The translations under genes and the position numbers were made by a program. A DNA stretch of 55,026 nucleotides, taken from positions 1-55,026 of the forward strand of contig DAOTEJ010000007.1 in assembly GCA_035454085.1 (NCBI GenBank). Direction: 5' to 3'. Within the stretch, counting starts at the first letter, position 1, and each line of letters starts with the position of its first letter. Shown here piece after piece: positions 1 to 9,500 of the stretch. The notes beneath the pieces were generated by a model. That model was not told the origin of the DNA. It did not search any database and worked only from the letters and a program-made list of their open reading frames with translations. Origin of the DNA: DAOTEJ01 sp035454085. GTDB lineage: Bacteria; Pseudomonadota; Gammaproteobacteria; Burkholderiales; Burkholderiaceae_F.

Positions 1-4
1 GTTA

Positions 5-22
5 GATTTGCGTCTGCAAATC
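5..22. repeat. 7-bp inverted repeat downstream of tRNA-Val
   Basis: GATTTGC and GCAAATC form a perfect 7-bp stem with a 4-nt loop about 25 nt past the 3' end of the tRNA gene. It could be a processing or termination hairpin for the tRNA transcript. No T-tract follows on the minus strand, so an intrinsic terminator is not established. Confidence 0.35.
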
Positions 23-47
23 AGGGCCCTGCGTCGACGGTGGGAGT

Positions 48-122
48 TGGTGGGTGGTACAGGGTTCGAACCTGTGACCCCTGCCGTGTGAAGGCAGTGC
101 TCTACCGCTGAGCTAACCACCC
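48..122 (-). tRNA. tRNA-Val (anticodon CAC)
   Basis: Read on the minus strand this is a full cloverleaf. The acceptor stem GGGTGGT pairs with ACCACCC. The anticodon stem CTGCC/GGCAG encloses a 7-nt loop with CAC at the anticodon position, decoding GUG (Val). The T arm carries GGTTCGAACCC. The 3' CCA is encoded (TGG at 48-50 on the plus strand). GTG is a heavily used Val codon in this GC-rich genome. The gene stands alone, divergent from the acyl-CoA ligase gene at 192. Confidence 0.95.
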
Positions 123-137
123 GATGCGGAGGGCCGA

Positions 138-143
138 ATTGTA
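138..143 (-). promoter_or_regulatory. -10 element of tRNA-Val
   Basis: TACAAT on the minus strand ends 15 nt before the tRNA 5' end. It is a 5-of-6 match to the sigma-70 -10 consensus. No convincing -35 hexamer is visible at 17 bp. Confidence 0.45.
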
Positions 144-191
144 CACAAACCCGGAGTCACCCCGCCGCCACGAACCTCGGGAAACCACCCC

Positions 192-1703
192 ATGAACCTC
201 GCCAGTACCCTGCTGCGCACGGCGCGCCGCCTGCCGGATCACGCGGCGGTGATCGAGCCCGGTTGCGCGCGCCACAGCTACGCACAGCTTGCCGATCGTG
301 CCGCGCGCCTCGCCGGCGCGCTCGCGGCCCTGGGCCTGGCACCCGGCGATCGCGTGGCGCTGGTGATGAAGAACAACGCCTTCTACGTGGAGCTGCTCTA
401 TGCCTGCTGGTGGGCCGGACTGGCCGCGGTGCCGGTGAACGCCAAGCTGCACCCCAAGGAGCTCGCGTACATCTTCGACGACGCCGCCGTGCGCGCCGCG
501 TTCGTGACCAACGAGATCGACACCACGGCGATCGCCGCTGCGCGTAGCGGCGGCGGCTGCGAGTTCTTCGACGTCGACGGCCCCGGCTACGCGCGCCTGC
601 TGCGCGCCGAACCTCGGCCCCTGCACGCGGCCGCACCCACCGAACTCGCCTGGCTCTTCTACACCAGTGGCACGACCGGCCAGCCCAAGGGCGTGATGCT
701 CACGCACCGCAACCTGATGGCCATGAGCCTCAACTACCTGGCCGACGTCGAGCACGCGGCGCCGGGCGAGACCCTGCTGCACGCCGCACCCATGTCGCAT
801 GGCTCGGGCCTGTACATCCTGCCCAACATTGCTGCGGGCGCCACGCAACTGGTGCCCGCCAGCCGCGGCTTCGAAGAGGCCGAGATCGACGAGCTCCTCG
901 CCCTGCGCCAGGGCGTGAAGTTCTTCGCCGCCCCGACCATGGTGATGCGCCTGGCCGCACACCTGCGCGGCGACGCCCGCGGGCTCAAGACCATTGTCTA
1001 TGGCGGCGGCCCGATGTACGTAGCCGACTGCCTGCGCGCGCTCGAGGTCTTCGGGCCGCGGCTCACGCAGATCTACGGCCAGGGCGAGAGCCCCATGACG
1101 ATCACCGTGCTGCCACCCGCGGAGCACCAGGGCGAGGACCCAGGGCGGCTCGCGCGGCTGGGCTCGGTGGGGCGTGCCCAGACGGGCGTCGAGCTCGCCG
1201 TGCTCGATAGGCGCGCCCAGCCTCTGCCCATCGGGGAAACCGGCGAGGTCTGCGTGCGTGGCGACACGGTGATGGCCGGCTACCTCAATCGGCCCGAAGC
1301 CACGGCGCAGACGCTGGCCAACGGCTGGCTGCACACGGGCGACCTGGGTCGGTTGGACGAGGCGGGCTACCTCACGCTGGTGGACCGCAGCAAGGACCTC
1401 ATCATCTCGGGCGGCTCGAACATCTACCCGCGCGAGGTCGAGGAGGCCCTGCTGCGTCACCCCGCCGTGGCCGAGGTCGCGGTGATCGGTGTGCCCGACG
1501 CCGAGTGGGGCGAGTCGGTGCTGGCGGTGGTGGTGCCGCGCCCAGGTCGGCCACTCGCCGCGGACGAGCTCGATCACTTTCTGCTCGGCGAACTGGCGCG
1601 CTTCAAGCGGCCGCGCCACTACCAGTTCGTCGGCGAGCTGCCCAAGAACGCCACCGGTAAGGTGCTCAAGCGCGAACTGCGCGGGCCTGACGGCACGCGC
1701 TGA
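192..1703 (+). CDS. AMP-dependent acyl-CoA synthetase / ligase
   Basis: A 503-residue ANL-superfamily adenylating enzyme. It should activate a carboxylic acid (fatty or aromatic) with ATP to an acyl-adenylate and transfer it to CoA. The phosphate-binding loop YTSGTTGQPKG is near residues 156-166. The TGD motif and the hinge region lie in the last third. The terminal PKNATGKVLKREL (about 485-497) carries the catalytic Lys of the mobile C-terminal domain. There is no signal peptide, so it is cytosolic. It stands alone, divergent from tRNA-Val and convergent with the histidine kinase gene. Substrate cannot be read from the sequence; annotation tools may call it long-chain fatty acid-CoA ligase. 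No strong Shine-Dalgarno precedes ATG 192, but the N-terminus fits the family. Confidence 0.9.
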   Translation: MNLASTLLRTARRLPDHAAVIEPGCARHSYAQLADRAARLAGALAALGLAPGDRVALVMKNNAFYVELLYACWWAGLAAVPVNAKLHPKELAYIFDDAAVRAAFVTNEIDTTAIAAARSGGGCEFFDVDGPGYARLLRAEPRPLHAAAPTELAWLFYTSGTTGQPKGVMLTHRNLMAMSLNYLADVEHAAPGETLLHAAPMSHGSGLYILPNIAAGATQLVPASRGFEEAEIDELLALRQGVKFFAAPTMVMRLAAHLRGDARGLKTIVYGGGPMYVADCLRALEVFGPRLTQIYGQGESPMTITVLPPAEHQGEDPGRLARLGSVGRAQTGVELAVLDRRAQPLPIGETGEVCVRGDTVMAGYLNRPEATAQTLANGWLHTGDLGRLDEAGYLTLVDRSKDLIISGGSNIYPREVEEALLRHPAVAEVAVIGVPDAEWGESVLAVVVPRPGRPLAADELDHFLLGELARFKRPRHYQFVGELPKNATGKVLKRELRGPDGTR

Positions 1704-1709
1704 GCCGGA

Positions 1710-4073
1710 TCAGGCGTCGAGCAGCGCAAGCAGAGTCAGGCGCAGCTTGGCCGCGCTCACCGGCTTGGTGAGCAGCGGCAGGCGACTGGCGCGTACGCGC
1801 GCGAGTTGCGAGGCGTCGGTGTCGCCCGAGATCAGCACCGCCGGCAGGTCGGGCCGCAGCGCAGCGCGCAGCCAGTGCACGAGGTCCATGCCGTCCTCGC
1901 CGTTGGCCAGCCGCAAGTCGACCACCGCGATCTCGGGCGCCCAGCCGCTCGCCATCGCCGCTTCGGCCTCCGCGCGCCCGGCTGCGGCGCGTGCGTCCGC
2001 GCCCCATTGCGCGAGCACACGCGCCGAGGCCTCGCGGATCTCGCGCTCGTCGTCGACCAGCAGCACGCGCCGGCCCTCGAGGCCGCGCACCGCCGCCGGC
2101 ACCGGCGCCGGGGGCGGCGCCAGCGTCGGCGGCGGCAGGGCCGAGACCGGCAGCCACACCCGAAAGCGCGTGCCTCGCCCGGGCTGAGAGTCGAGCTCGA
2201 TGCGGTGCCCGAGCAGGTCGCACAGGCGACGCACGATCGCCAGGCCAAGGCCTAGCCCGCGCTGGCGGTCACGCGCGGGGTTGCCCACCTGATAGAACTC
2301 GTCGAACACTCGCGCGCGGTCGGCCGGCGCGATGCCCACACCCGAGTCGATCACCTCGAGTACCAGCGCGCCGCCGCGCCGCCGCACGCCCACGATCACG
2401 CCGCCGCGGCGCGTGTAGCGCAGCGCGTTCGAGACCAGATTGCCCAGTACGCGTTCGATCAGCACCGGGTCGGTCCAGGCCAGAGCGCGGGTGGGCACGA
2501 AGCGCAGCCGCAGCCCTCGCGCCTGCGCTTCGTTCTGGAACTCGCGGTCCAGCCGCTGGAAGCTGTCCTCGAGAGCCACCGGGCAGGGCTTGAGTTCGAT
2601 GATCCCGGCGTCGAGGCGCGAGAGGTCGAGCAGTTCATCGAACAGGCTATCGAGCGACTCAACCGACTGTCCCATGCGGCCAGCAAGCTCGCGCGCCTCG
2701 GGCGTGGTGAGGTGCGGCTCGAGCGCCGACGCGTATAGGCCGAGCGAGTGCAGCGGCTGGCGCAGGTCGTGGCTGGCCGCCGCAAAGAAACGCGACTTGG
2801 CCACGTTGGCCTGTTCGGCAGCGTCGCGTGCCGCCCGCACCTCGGCCAGCTGAAGCGTGAGCTCGGCGCGCCCTGCCGCGACGCGGCCCTCGAGCTGTGC
2901 CGAAAGCGATTCGTAGGCGCTCGCCGTGCGCTGATAGCGCGCCACCAGCATCCAGCCCGCCAGGAGGATGAAGGCCAGGCCGGCGTAGGGCACGAGGTGG
3001 TAGGGCCGCACCAGGGTGCCGAGCAGGTTGGCCTCGACCCAGTCGTTGATCGCGAACACCACCGAGAGCGTGCCCGCCCCCAGCAGCAGCCAGGCATCGA
3101 AGCTCCAGGTGGCGAACGCGTGCCGCACCACCACCCCGAGCGCCACGACGGCGAAGGCGATTGCCACACCCAGCACCGCGCCGTAGATCCAGGCTGGCGC
3201 CTCGATCCAGCCAAGCACCGGCACCAGTAGCGGCACGCCGAGCGCCGCCGTCCAGGCCGCACGCTCGAAGGCCGGCCAGCGCTGGCCGGTGAAGCGCACG
3301 CAGAACACTGAGAGCGCCACCGCGTAGCCAACGTAGAGCGAGTACCACAGAACGCGGTACGCAGGCAGCGGCAGCGGGCGCTCGGGTAGCAGGGTGAGCC
3401 CGGTCTGCACCGCCCAGGCCAGCGCTCCCACGCCGAAGAGCATGAACAGCGTCCGATCGCGACCGCTGCGGGCAAGGATCAGCGCGAACATCCCCAGAAC
3501 GGCGATCACCGCGGCGATCACCAGCGGTCCGATGGTGTCGCGCACGGTGGTGAGCAGCACCACGCGCTCGATCGCCCGTCGGTCGCCCACCCACACCGGC
3601 GCCAGCCCCCCGAAGCTGCCATCGCGCCCCCAGGCGATCAGGATCAGCTCGCGCGGCGCGCGGCCGGACTCGCCCGGCGGCAGGTCGAACATCTGCGCCA
3701 TGCGCCAGCTGCGCAGCGGCGGATCGGCGAATGGATTGTCCTGGTAGGTCGCGTAGACCCGCCGCCCGTCCGCCCAGACCTCGAAGGGCAGCGTGCTGGC
3801 CTCAACGTGCACGCTCAGGTGAGAGCGGTCGGCGGGCGGATCGAGCGCGAGCCGATAGGCGGCTGCGCCGCGCTGCTGGTTCACCCAGGTGCGCGGCAGC
3901 GCGACCCGGTGCTCGCCCTCGGCAGAGAGGAGCACTGCGGCATCCAAGCGCTCGAGGTAGGTGCCGGTCGCAGCGTCCGCAAGGCTTGCACCGAGCCCCA
4001 GCCAGGCACACGCCAGCGCGCTCACCCAGCACAGGCAGGCGCGGCTCGAGAGACGGGCAAATTCCATCGACAT
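1710..4073 (-). CDS. Hybrid sensor histidine kinase with 7TMR-DISM-type sensor and receiver
   Basis: 787 residues, inner membrane. An N-terminal signal sequence (ending near ADAATG, about residue 36) precedes a periplasmic domain of about 140 residues with a jelly-roll-like DISM look. About seven hydrophobic helices follow (roughly 185-385), then a short coiled coil. The kinase core has an H-box ASHDLRQPLHS (His about 434), an N-box LGNLVSNALRYT, and G boxes DSGVGI and GLGLGL. A C-terminal receiver has VDDE near 670, phospho-acceptor Asp in VVDLRL near 718, and Lys in TKPV. It is divergent from the LuxR-type regulator at 4121 (47 bp between starts) and probably phosphorylates it. The signal sensed is unknown; DISM domains are thought to bind carbohydrates or other small ligands. 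MEFARL two residues in is an alternative start. Confidence 0.9.
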   Translation of the reverse strand: MSMEFARLSSRACLCWVSALACAWLGLGASLADAATGTYLERLDAAVLLSAEGEHRVALPRTWVNQQRGAAAYRLALDPPADRSHLSVHVEASTLPFEVWADGRRVYATYQDNPFADPPLRSWRMAQMFDLPPGESGRAPRELILIAWGRDGSFGGLAPVWVGDRRAIERVVLLTTVRDTIGPLVIAAVIAVLGMFALILARSGRDRTLFMLFGVGALAWAVQTGLTLLPERPLPLPAYRVLWYSLYVGYAVALSVFCVRFTGQRWPAFERAAWTAALGVPLLVPVLGWIEAPAWIYGAVLGVAIAFAVVALGVVVRHAFATWSFDAWLLLGAGTLSVVFAINDWVEANLLGTLVRPYHLVPYAGLAFILLAGWMLVARYQRTASAYESLSAQLEGRVAAGRAELTLQLAEVRAARDAAEQANVAKSRFFAAASHDLRQPLHSLGLYASALEPHLTTPEARELAGRMGQSVESLDSLFDELLDLSRLDAGIIELKPCPVALEDSFQRLDREFQNEAQARGLRLRFVPTRALAWTDPVLIERVLGNLVSNALRYTRRGGVIVGVRRRGGALVLEVIDSGVGIAPADRARVFDEFYQVGNPARDRQRGLGLGLAIVRRLCDLLGHRIELDSQPGRGTRFRVWLPVSALPPPTLAPPPAPVPAAVRGLEGRRVLLVDDEREIREASARVLAQWGADARAAAGRAEAEAAMASGWAPEIAVVDLRLANGEDGMDLVHWLRAALRPDLPAVLISGDTDASQLARVRASRLPLLTKPVSAAKLRLTLLALLDA

Positions 4074-4096
4074 GGGCGCCCGATCGGTCTAGGTTA

Positions 4097-4111
4097 GGCA
4101 CGCACGGTGCC
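4097..4111. promoter_or_regulatory. Short dyad between the divergent two-component genes
   Basis: GGCAC and GTGCC arms, 5 bp each with a 5-bp centre, lie in the 47-bp gap between the kinase and regulator starts. The position suits an autoregulatory operator, but a dyad this short can occur by chance in GC-rich DNA. Confidence 0.2.
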
Positions 4112-4120
4112 GGAGTTCAG

Positions 4121-4807
4121 ATGGCGACGGAAACCATAGTCCTGCAAGTCACGGCCGTCCATGCGCCCGGGCCGCAGCCCGTGAGGCGCGTGCTGCTGGC
4201 CGACGACCACGAGATGGTGCGCATGGCTATGCGTGCTGCACTGGCTCCGCTCGGTTCCGAACTCGAGTGGATCGAAGCCGAGGACGCGGCCACCGCGCAA
4301 GCGCGGCTCGCCGAGCTGCCGGCGCCGGAGCTCGCCCTGCTCGACCTCAACATGCCTGGCAGCCGAGGCGTGGAGTGGATTGCGTACCTCAGGCGCACCT
4401 GGCCCGCGGTGCGCCTGGTGATCGTCTCGGCGCAGGAGGATCCAGGGCTGGTGCGTGAACTCATTGCGCTGGGCGTCGCAGGCTTCATACCCAAGTCCGA
4501 CCGCGCCGAGGTCATACTGCAGGCGGTGCGCCTGATCCTCGCCGGAGGTAGCTACGTGCCGCTGCGCCTGCTCGAGGGCGCGGGCCCGCACCCCGCGGCG
4601 CGCGACGACGTGCTCACCCCGCGTCAGCACGAGGTGCTCGAGTGCCTCGCGCGCGGCCTGCCCAACAAGCTGATCGCTCGCGAACTGGGGTTGACGGAGG
4701 GCACGGTGAAAGTCCACCTGATGGCCATTTTCAAGGCGCTGGGCGCGCGCAACCGCACCGAGGCGGTGCTGGCCGCGCAGCACAGGCTGCAGCGGCCCTC
4801 GCCGTGA
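4121..4807 (+). CDS. LuxR/NarL-family response regulator
   Basis: 228 residues from ATG 4121. The open frame extends further upstream, but homology starts at the receiver (VLLADDHEMVR, about residue 25). The phospho-acceptor Asp is in LLDLNMPG (about 75), Thr/Ser is in IVSAQ, and Lys is in FIPKSD. The C-terminal GerE helix-turn-helix spans about 165-220 with LTPRQHEVLECLARG and GTVKVHL. It is divergent from the hybrid kinase at 4073, so it is the likely cognate output regulator. Its stop is 1 bp from the stop of the convergent rhodanese gene. Targets cannot be told from sequence. Confidence 0.9.
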   Translation: MATETIVLQVTAVHAPGPQPVRRVLLADDHEMVRMAMRAALAPLGSELEWIEAEDAATAQARLAELPAPELALLDLNMPGSRGVEWIAYLRRTWPAVRLVIVSAQEDPGLVRELIALGVAGFIPKSDRAEVILQAVRLILAGGSYVPLRLLEGAGPHPAARDDVLTPRQHEVLECLARGLPNKLIARELGLTEGTVKVHLMAIFKALGARNRTEAVLAAQHRLQRPSP

Positions 4808-4808
4808 G

Positions 4809-5426
4809 CTAGCGCGCCACCGCGACGCGCAGCGGCAGTCCCGATTTTCGCCAGCCCAGCAAACCCAGAGTCTCGTCGCCCTCGTAGCCGTCGATCACGT
4901 TGGTCACCCGCGTGTAGCCCGCGTGCGCCAGCGCGTCGGTCGCTGCGGTGCTGCGCCGGCCACTGGCGCAGATCAAGAGCACGGGCGTGTCTCTATCCAG
5001 GCCGCGCGCCGCGAGTGCCTGCCCGAAGGTCACCACGAAGGCTGCCACTTCCGCAGGCGTGGCCTCGCCCTGAGGCCAGGGCACGCGCAGGTCAGTGGGC
5101 TCGGGGCCTCCCGCGCTGACGAACTCGGACTCGGAGCGCAGGTCGACCAACAAGACGTGTGCAGCCCCTGAAGTGCGCAGCCGGTGCGCGCCGGCGGCGT
5201 CGGTGTACTGGCCCAGTATCGTGCGACGGCTGACCGGCAGCAGGGGCTCGTCAAGCGTCGGCGGCGGGGCAGACTCGCCCTCGCCGAACGCGCCGCAGGT
5301 GTGGAAAGCGGCGATGTCGACAGCGTAGTAGGGGCAGGGCGATTCGTCCGCCGCCCCCGGGCCGGCAGCCAGTACGCTGTTCGCACCGGCCGCCAGTACG
5401 CCGATCAGCAGCGTGCGACCGCGCAT
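4809..5426 (-). CDS. Exported rhodanese-like protein
   Basis: 205 residues from ATG 5426. The frame stays open to 5519, but the chosen ATG gives a clean signal peptide (MRGRTLLIGVLAAG, Ala-rich, cleavage near 22-28). It also starts 1 bp after the stop of the upstream small membrane protein gene. The rhodanese fold carries the active-site loop CASGRRS with Cys at about residue 153, close to the CxxGxR pattern of sulfurtransferases, so the catalytic Cys is present. Two further Cys occur near the mature N-terminus (PCPYY and HTCG). Likely periplasmic sulfur-transfer or redox role. It lacks a visible CXXCW motif, so I do not assign it to the PQQ-associated rhodanese family. Confidence 0.75.
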   Translation of the reverse strand: MRGRTLLIGVLAAGANSVLAAGPGAADESPCPYYAVDIAAFHTCGAFGEGESAPPPTLDEPLLPVSRRTILGQYTDAAGAHRLRTSGAAHVLLVDLRSESEFVSAGGPEPTDLRVPWPQGEATPAEVAAFVVTFGQALAARGLDRDTPVLLICASGRRSTAATDALAHAGYTRVTNVIDGYEGDETLGLLGWRKSGLPLRVAVAR

Positions 5427-5427
5427 C

Positions 5428-5745
5428 TCAGCCACCGTGCGGGTTGGTGGCATCGTCGACCGTGGGCTCGTCGGCGCGCTCGCCGCGCGCAGCCGCGCCA
5501 TCCTGAGCCGGCGCGGCAACCGGAGGCTGGCTCAGTTCGGTCGGCGCTGCTTGCGCAGCGACGTCGGCCACCCCTGCCACCGAGGCCACCCCAAAGTCGC
5601 CGAGCGCAGGCTTGCGGGCGTCGGGCTGCACGAGGAAGGCGATCGAGGCCACGCCGAGCACGATCAGTGCGGCCGCAAGGGCGCGAACCAGGCCGATGCG
5701 GCGGCGAAGGTTTTCGGACGAGGAGTCGAGCAGATCTTGGCGCAT
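5428..5745 (-). CDS. Small single-pass membrane protein, unknown function
   Basis: 105 residues. One hydrophobic helix (about residues 20-40, ALAAALIVLGVASIAFLV) follows a charged N-terminus (MRQDLLDSSSENLRRR). It is followed by an Ala/Pro-rich, low-complexity tail that should be periplasmic. The ribosome site AAAGGGAA lies just before ATG 5745. It is first in a two-gene operon with the rhodanese-like protein, 1 bp apart. I do not recognise a family. The layout suits a small anchor for a periplasmic partner, which is inference only. Confidence 0.6.
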   Translation of the reverse strand: MRQDLLDSSSENLRRRIGLVRALAAALIVLGVASIAFLVQPDARKPALGDFGVASVAGVADVAAQAAPTELSQPPVAAPAQDGAAARGERADEPTVDDATNPHGG

Positions 5746-5765
5746 GGCGGTTCCCTTTCAGGGTC

Positions 5766-5781
5766 ACGTCGACATCGACGT
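5766..5781. promoter_or_regulatory. Inverted repeat upstream of the membrane protein/rhodanese operon
   Basis: ACGTCGA and TCGACGT flank a 2-bp centre about 20 bp before the start of the 5428-5745 gene. It could be an operator. No consensus is recognised. The rest of the 150-bp gap to dnaQ shows no gene. Confidence 0.25.
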
Positions 5782-5896
5782 GCAGCCATGCTGCGCGCTG
5801 CGCCCGCAACGCTCCATTCAACAGAGGTCGCAAGCACGGTCTGCCGCGCGTGCTACGGCGAAAGTCGTAGGCCGCACCGCGGCGCTTGCGCGACCC

Positions 5897-6598
5897 TCAG
5901 CCCAGAGCGATTGCGCGCCACACCGGCTCGCGCCTGGCTTCCTTGGCGATGCCGTCGAGCACCGCCTCGTGGGCAGCCACCTCCTCGGCGCTGGCCGTCA
6001 CCAGCCGCAGCCGCTCGACCGCGAGCGGGGTGGCCGACTCCTCCTGAGCGGCATCGACCGGCAGGTCGATCACCAGGCTGTCCTGACCGCGAGTCATGGC
6101 CAGGTAGACCTCGCCCAGCAGCCCCGCATCCAGCAGCGCGCCGTGCAGCGTGCGGTGCTGGTTCGACACGCCGTAGCGCTCGCACAGCGCGTCGAGGTTG
6201 TTGCGCTTGCCGGGGTGCAGTTCGCGCGCCATGGCCAGCGTGTCGGTGACCCGCGCCGCGTGCTCGCGAAAGCGCCCACGGCCCAGGCGATCGAGCTCGG
6301 CGTCGAGAAACTCCACGTCGAAGGCCGCGTTGTGGATGATCACCTCGGCACCGGCCACGAAGGCGAGCAGCTCGTCGACCACCTCGGCAAAGCGCGGCTT
6401 GTCCGCCAGGAACTCGGCCGACAGTCCGTGGACGGCCTCGGCGCCCTCGTCGATTTCGCGTTCGGGGTTGAGGTAGCGGTGAAAGTGGCGCTGCGTCAGT
6501 CGCCGCCCGGCGAGCTCGACGCAACCGATTTCGATCACGCGGTGACCGAGGCGGGCTTCGAGGCCCGTGGTCTCGGTATCGAGGACGACCTGCCTCAT
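5897..6598 (-). CDS. dnaQ: DNA polymerase III epsilon subunit (3'-5' proofreading exonuclease)
   Basis: 233 residues. DEDDh exonuclease motifs are in order: ExoI DTETTG (residues 7-12), ExoII HNAAFDVEF (about 89-97), and ExoIII with catalytic His in HRTLHGALLDAGLL (about 148-161). The C-terminal part should carry the polymerase alpha-binding tail. It proofreads during replication within the Pol III core. In Escherichia coli and many relatives dnaQ lies beside rnhA. Here a 4.5-kb RND efflux pair separates them, and the pump gene stops only 1 bp before this ATG, so dnaQ is probably co-transcribed with the pump. Confidence 0.95.
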   Translation of the reverse strand: MRQVVLDTETTGLEARLGHRVIEIGCVELAGRRLTQRHFHRYLNPEREIDEGAEAVHGLSAEFLADKPRFAEVVDELLAFVAGAEVIIHNAAFDVEFLDAELDRLGRGRFREHAARVTDTLAMARELHPGKRNNLDALCERYGVSNQHRTLHGALLDAGLLGEVYLAMTRGQDSLVIDLPVDAAQEESATPLAVERLRLVTASAEEVAAHEAVLDGIAKEARREPVWRAIALG

Positions 6599-6599
6599 C

Positions 6600-9500
6600 C
6601 TAGGGCTCCCGCGCCGCCGGTCCGTGGCTCAGACCGCCGCCGCCCGAAGCACCGGCCTCGCCGGCCACGACCTCGCCGTGCTCGCGCCGGCGGGCAAGCC
6701 AGCTGTAGACCGTGGGGATGACGTAGAGCGTGAACAGCGTGCCGAAGCTCAGTCCACCCACGATCACCAGGCCGATCTGCTGACGGCTCTCGGCGCCCGC
6801 ACCGCTGGCCAGGGCCAGCGGCAAGGCTCCGAAGACCGTCGCCAGGGTGGTCATCAGGATGGGGCGCAGGCGCAACACGGCGGCACCCACCGCCGCCTCG
6901 CGCGCGGCATGGCCCTGCGCCTGGAGCTGATTGGCGAACTCCACGATCAGGATGCCGTTCTTGGTGATCAGGCCGATCAGGGTCACGAGACCGATCTGCG
7001 AGTACACGTTGAGCGAGCCGATCGGGCTCAGCGTGAGCGCCAGCAGCGCGCCGAACATCGCCAGCGGCACGGTGAGCATGATGATGAAGGGATCGCGGAA
7101 GCTCTCGAACTGCGCGGCGAGCACCAGGTAGATGAAGGCCAGCGCCAGCACGAACACCAGCGCGAGCGCCGAGCCCGACTCGCGGAACTCGCGCGACAGG
7201 CCGGCAAGCTCGGTGGCGTAGCCCGGCTTGAGGTGACGATCGGCGATCACGCGCATCGCATCGAGCGCCTCGCCCAGGGTGTAGCCCGGCGCAAGGTTGG
7301 CCGTGATGGTCACCGCGCGGCGCTGACCGAAGTGGTTGAGCTCGCGGGGCGAGATGCCCTCGTCCACCTTGACCAGGCCCGAGAGCGGGATCATCTGGTC
7401 GCCCTTGCCGCGCACGAAGATGTTGCTGATGTCCTCGGGCGCGTTGCGCTCGTCGCCGCGCACCTGCACCACCACGTCGTACTGCTCGCCGTTTTTCTTG
7501 AAGCGCGTGACGTTTCTGCCGCCCAGCATGGTCTCGAGGGTGCGGCCCACGGTCTCGATCTGCACGCCGGCGTCAGCCGCCTTGTCGCGGTCGACGCTCA
7601 CGCGCAGCTCGGGCCGGTTCAGGCGCAGGTCGGAGTCGGGCGCCTGGAAGCCGGGGTTCCTGGCCATGTCTCCCAGGATCCCCTGCACCACCTTGTTGAT
7701 TTCTTCGTAGGGCTCGGACGACACCACCACGAAGCTCACCGGCCGGTCGCGGAAGCCCTGGCCCAGGGAAGGCGGCACCACTGGGAAGGCCAGCACCCCG
7801 GGGATCGATCCCAGTTGCGGCGCCAGTTCGCGGGCAAGCTGCGCGGCGTGCTTGTCGCGTTCGGCCCAGGGGATCATGCGCAGGAACGAGATTCCCTGGG
7901 TGGCGGTGGGCACGCCGCTGACCACGAAGATGCGGTCGAACACCGGGTAGCGTGCGGCGATCTCCTCGATGCGCGTGCCGTAGCGCGCCGTGAAGTCCAC
8001 GGACGCCCCCTCCGGGCCGCTGAAGCTAGCCAGGAGCGTGCCGCGATCCTCGGTGGGCGCGAGCTCGCGCTTCATGGTCGAGTAGAGCCAGGCGGTGGCC
8101 ACGCCCAGCGCCACGACAGCCAAGAGCACCCAGGCGCGGTTGGTGTCGAACACGCGCATCCGCCCGAGCTTCACGCCAGGGCGAGACGCATCCAGCACCC
8201 AGTGCAGCGAGCGCTCGTAGCCGCGACTCACCGCCAGCAGGAAGCGCTCGATGGCGTTGTAGAGCCTGCCGTGGCTCGCCTCGTGGCGCAGCAGCCGCGA
8301 GCACATCATCGGCGTGAGCGTCAGCGCAACGAATCCCGACACCGCCACCGCACCCGCCAGCGCGAGCGCGAACTCGACGAACAGCCGCCCGGTGCGCCCC
8401 GGCGTGAAGGCCAGCGGCAGGAACACCGCCACCAGCGTGAAGGTCATCGCGATCACCGCGAAGCTGATCTCGCGCATGCCCTTGAGCGCCGCCTCGAAGG
8501 GGCGCATGCCCTCCTCGATGTGGCGGTAGATGTTCTCGAGCACGACGATGGCGTCGTCGACCACCAGGCCGATGGCCAGCACCAGCGCGAGCAGGGTGAG
8601 GGTGTTGACCGTGAAGCCCGCCGCGTACATCAGCGCGAAGGCGCCGATCAGCGACACCGGAATCGTCACCAGCGGAATGATCGAAGCACGCAGGCTGCGC
8701 AGGAAGAAAAACACCACCAGCGCCACCAGCACCACCGCCTCGGCGATGGTGATGTAGACGTTCTTGATCGCCTCGTCGATGAACACGGTCTGGTCGTTGG
8801 CCACGCGCACGCGCATGCCCTCGGGCAGGCTGGCCTCGATGCGCGGCAGTTCGGCGCGCACCGCCTTGGCGATGTCGAGCGGATTGGCCGTGGCCTGGCG
8901 GATCAGGCCCAGCGACACCGCCGGCTGGCCGTTGTAGCGCACGATCGCGCGCTCCGAGACCGGCGCCACGAACACGTCGGCCACGTCGCGGATGCGCACC
9001 GGCGCGCCGTTGACGCTGCGAATGATCACTTCGCCGAACTGCTCGGGCGTGACGAGGTCGGTCTGCGACACCACGTTGAACTCGCGCTGGCGGCTCTCGA
9101 TGCGGCCGGCGGGGATCTCGACGTTCTGGCGGCGCAGCGCGTCCTCGACGTCGGCCGGCGCCAGCCCGAAGGCGGCGAGCCGGTCGCGGTCCAGGAAGAT
9201 GCGCATCGCGTAGCGCCGCTCGCCGAACACGCGCACGTCGGCCACGCCCGGCAGGGTCTGCAGGCGCGGCTTGACGATCCGGTTGGCGTAGTCCGAGATC
9301 TCGAGCGTGCTGCCGCGCTCGGAGGTGAAGGCCAGCCAGATGATCGGGTTGGCGTCGGCCTCCACCTTGGCGATCACCGGCTCGTCGGCGTCCTGCGGCA
9401 GGCGCTGGCGCACCCGCGAGACGCGGTCGCGCACGTCGGCCGCGGCACCGTCGGCGTCGCGCGCGAGCTTGAAGCGCACCGTGATCTGGCTCTGCTCGGC

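Noticed and set aside
4809..5426. PQQ-associated CXXCW rhodanese
   Set aside because: No CXXCW motif is present; only a generic rhodanese active site.
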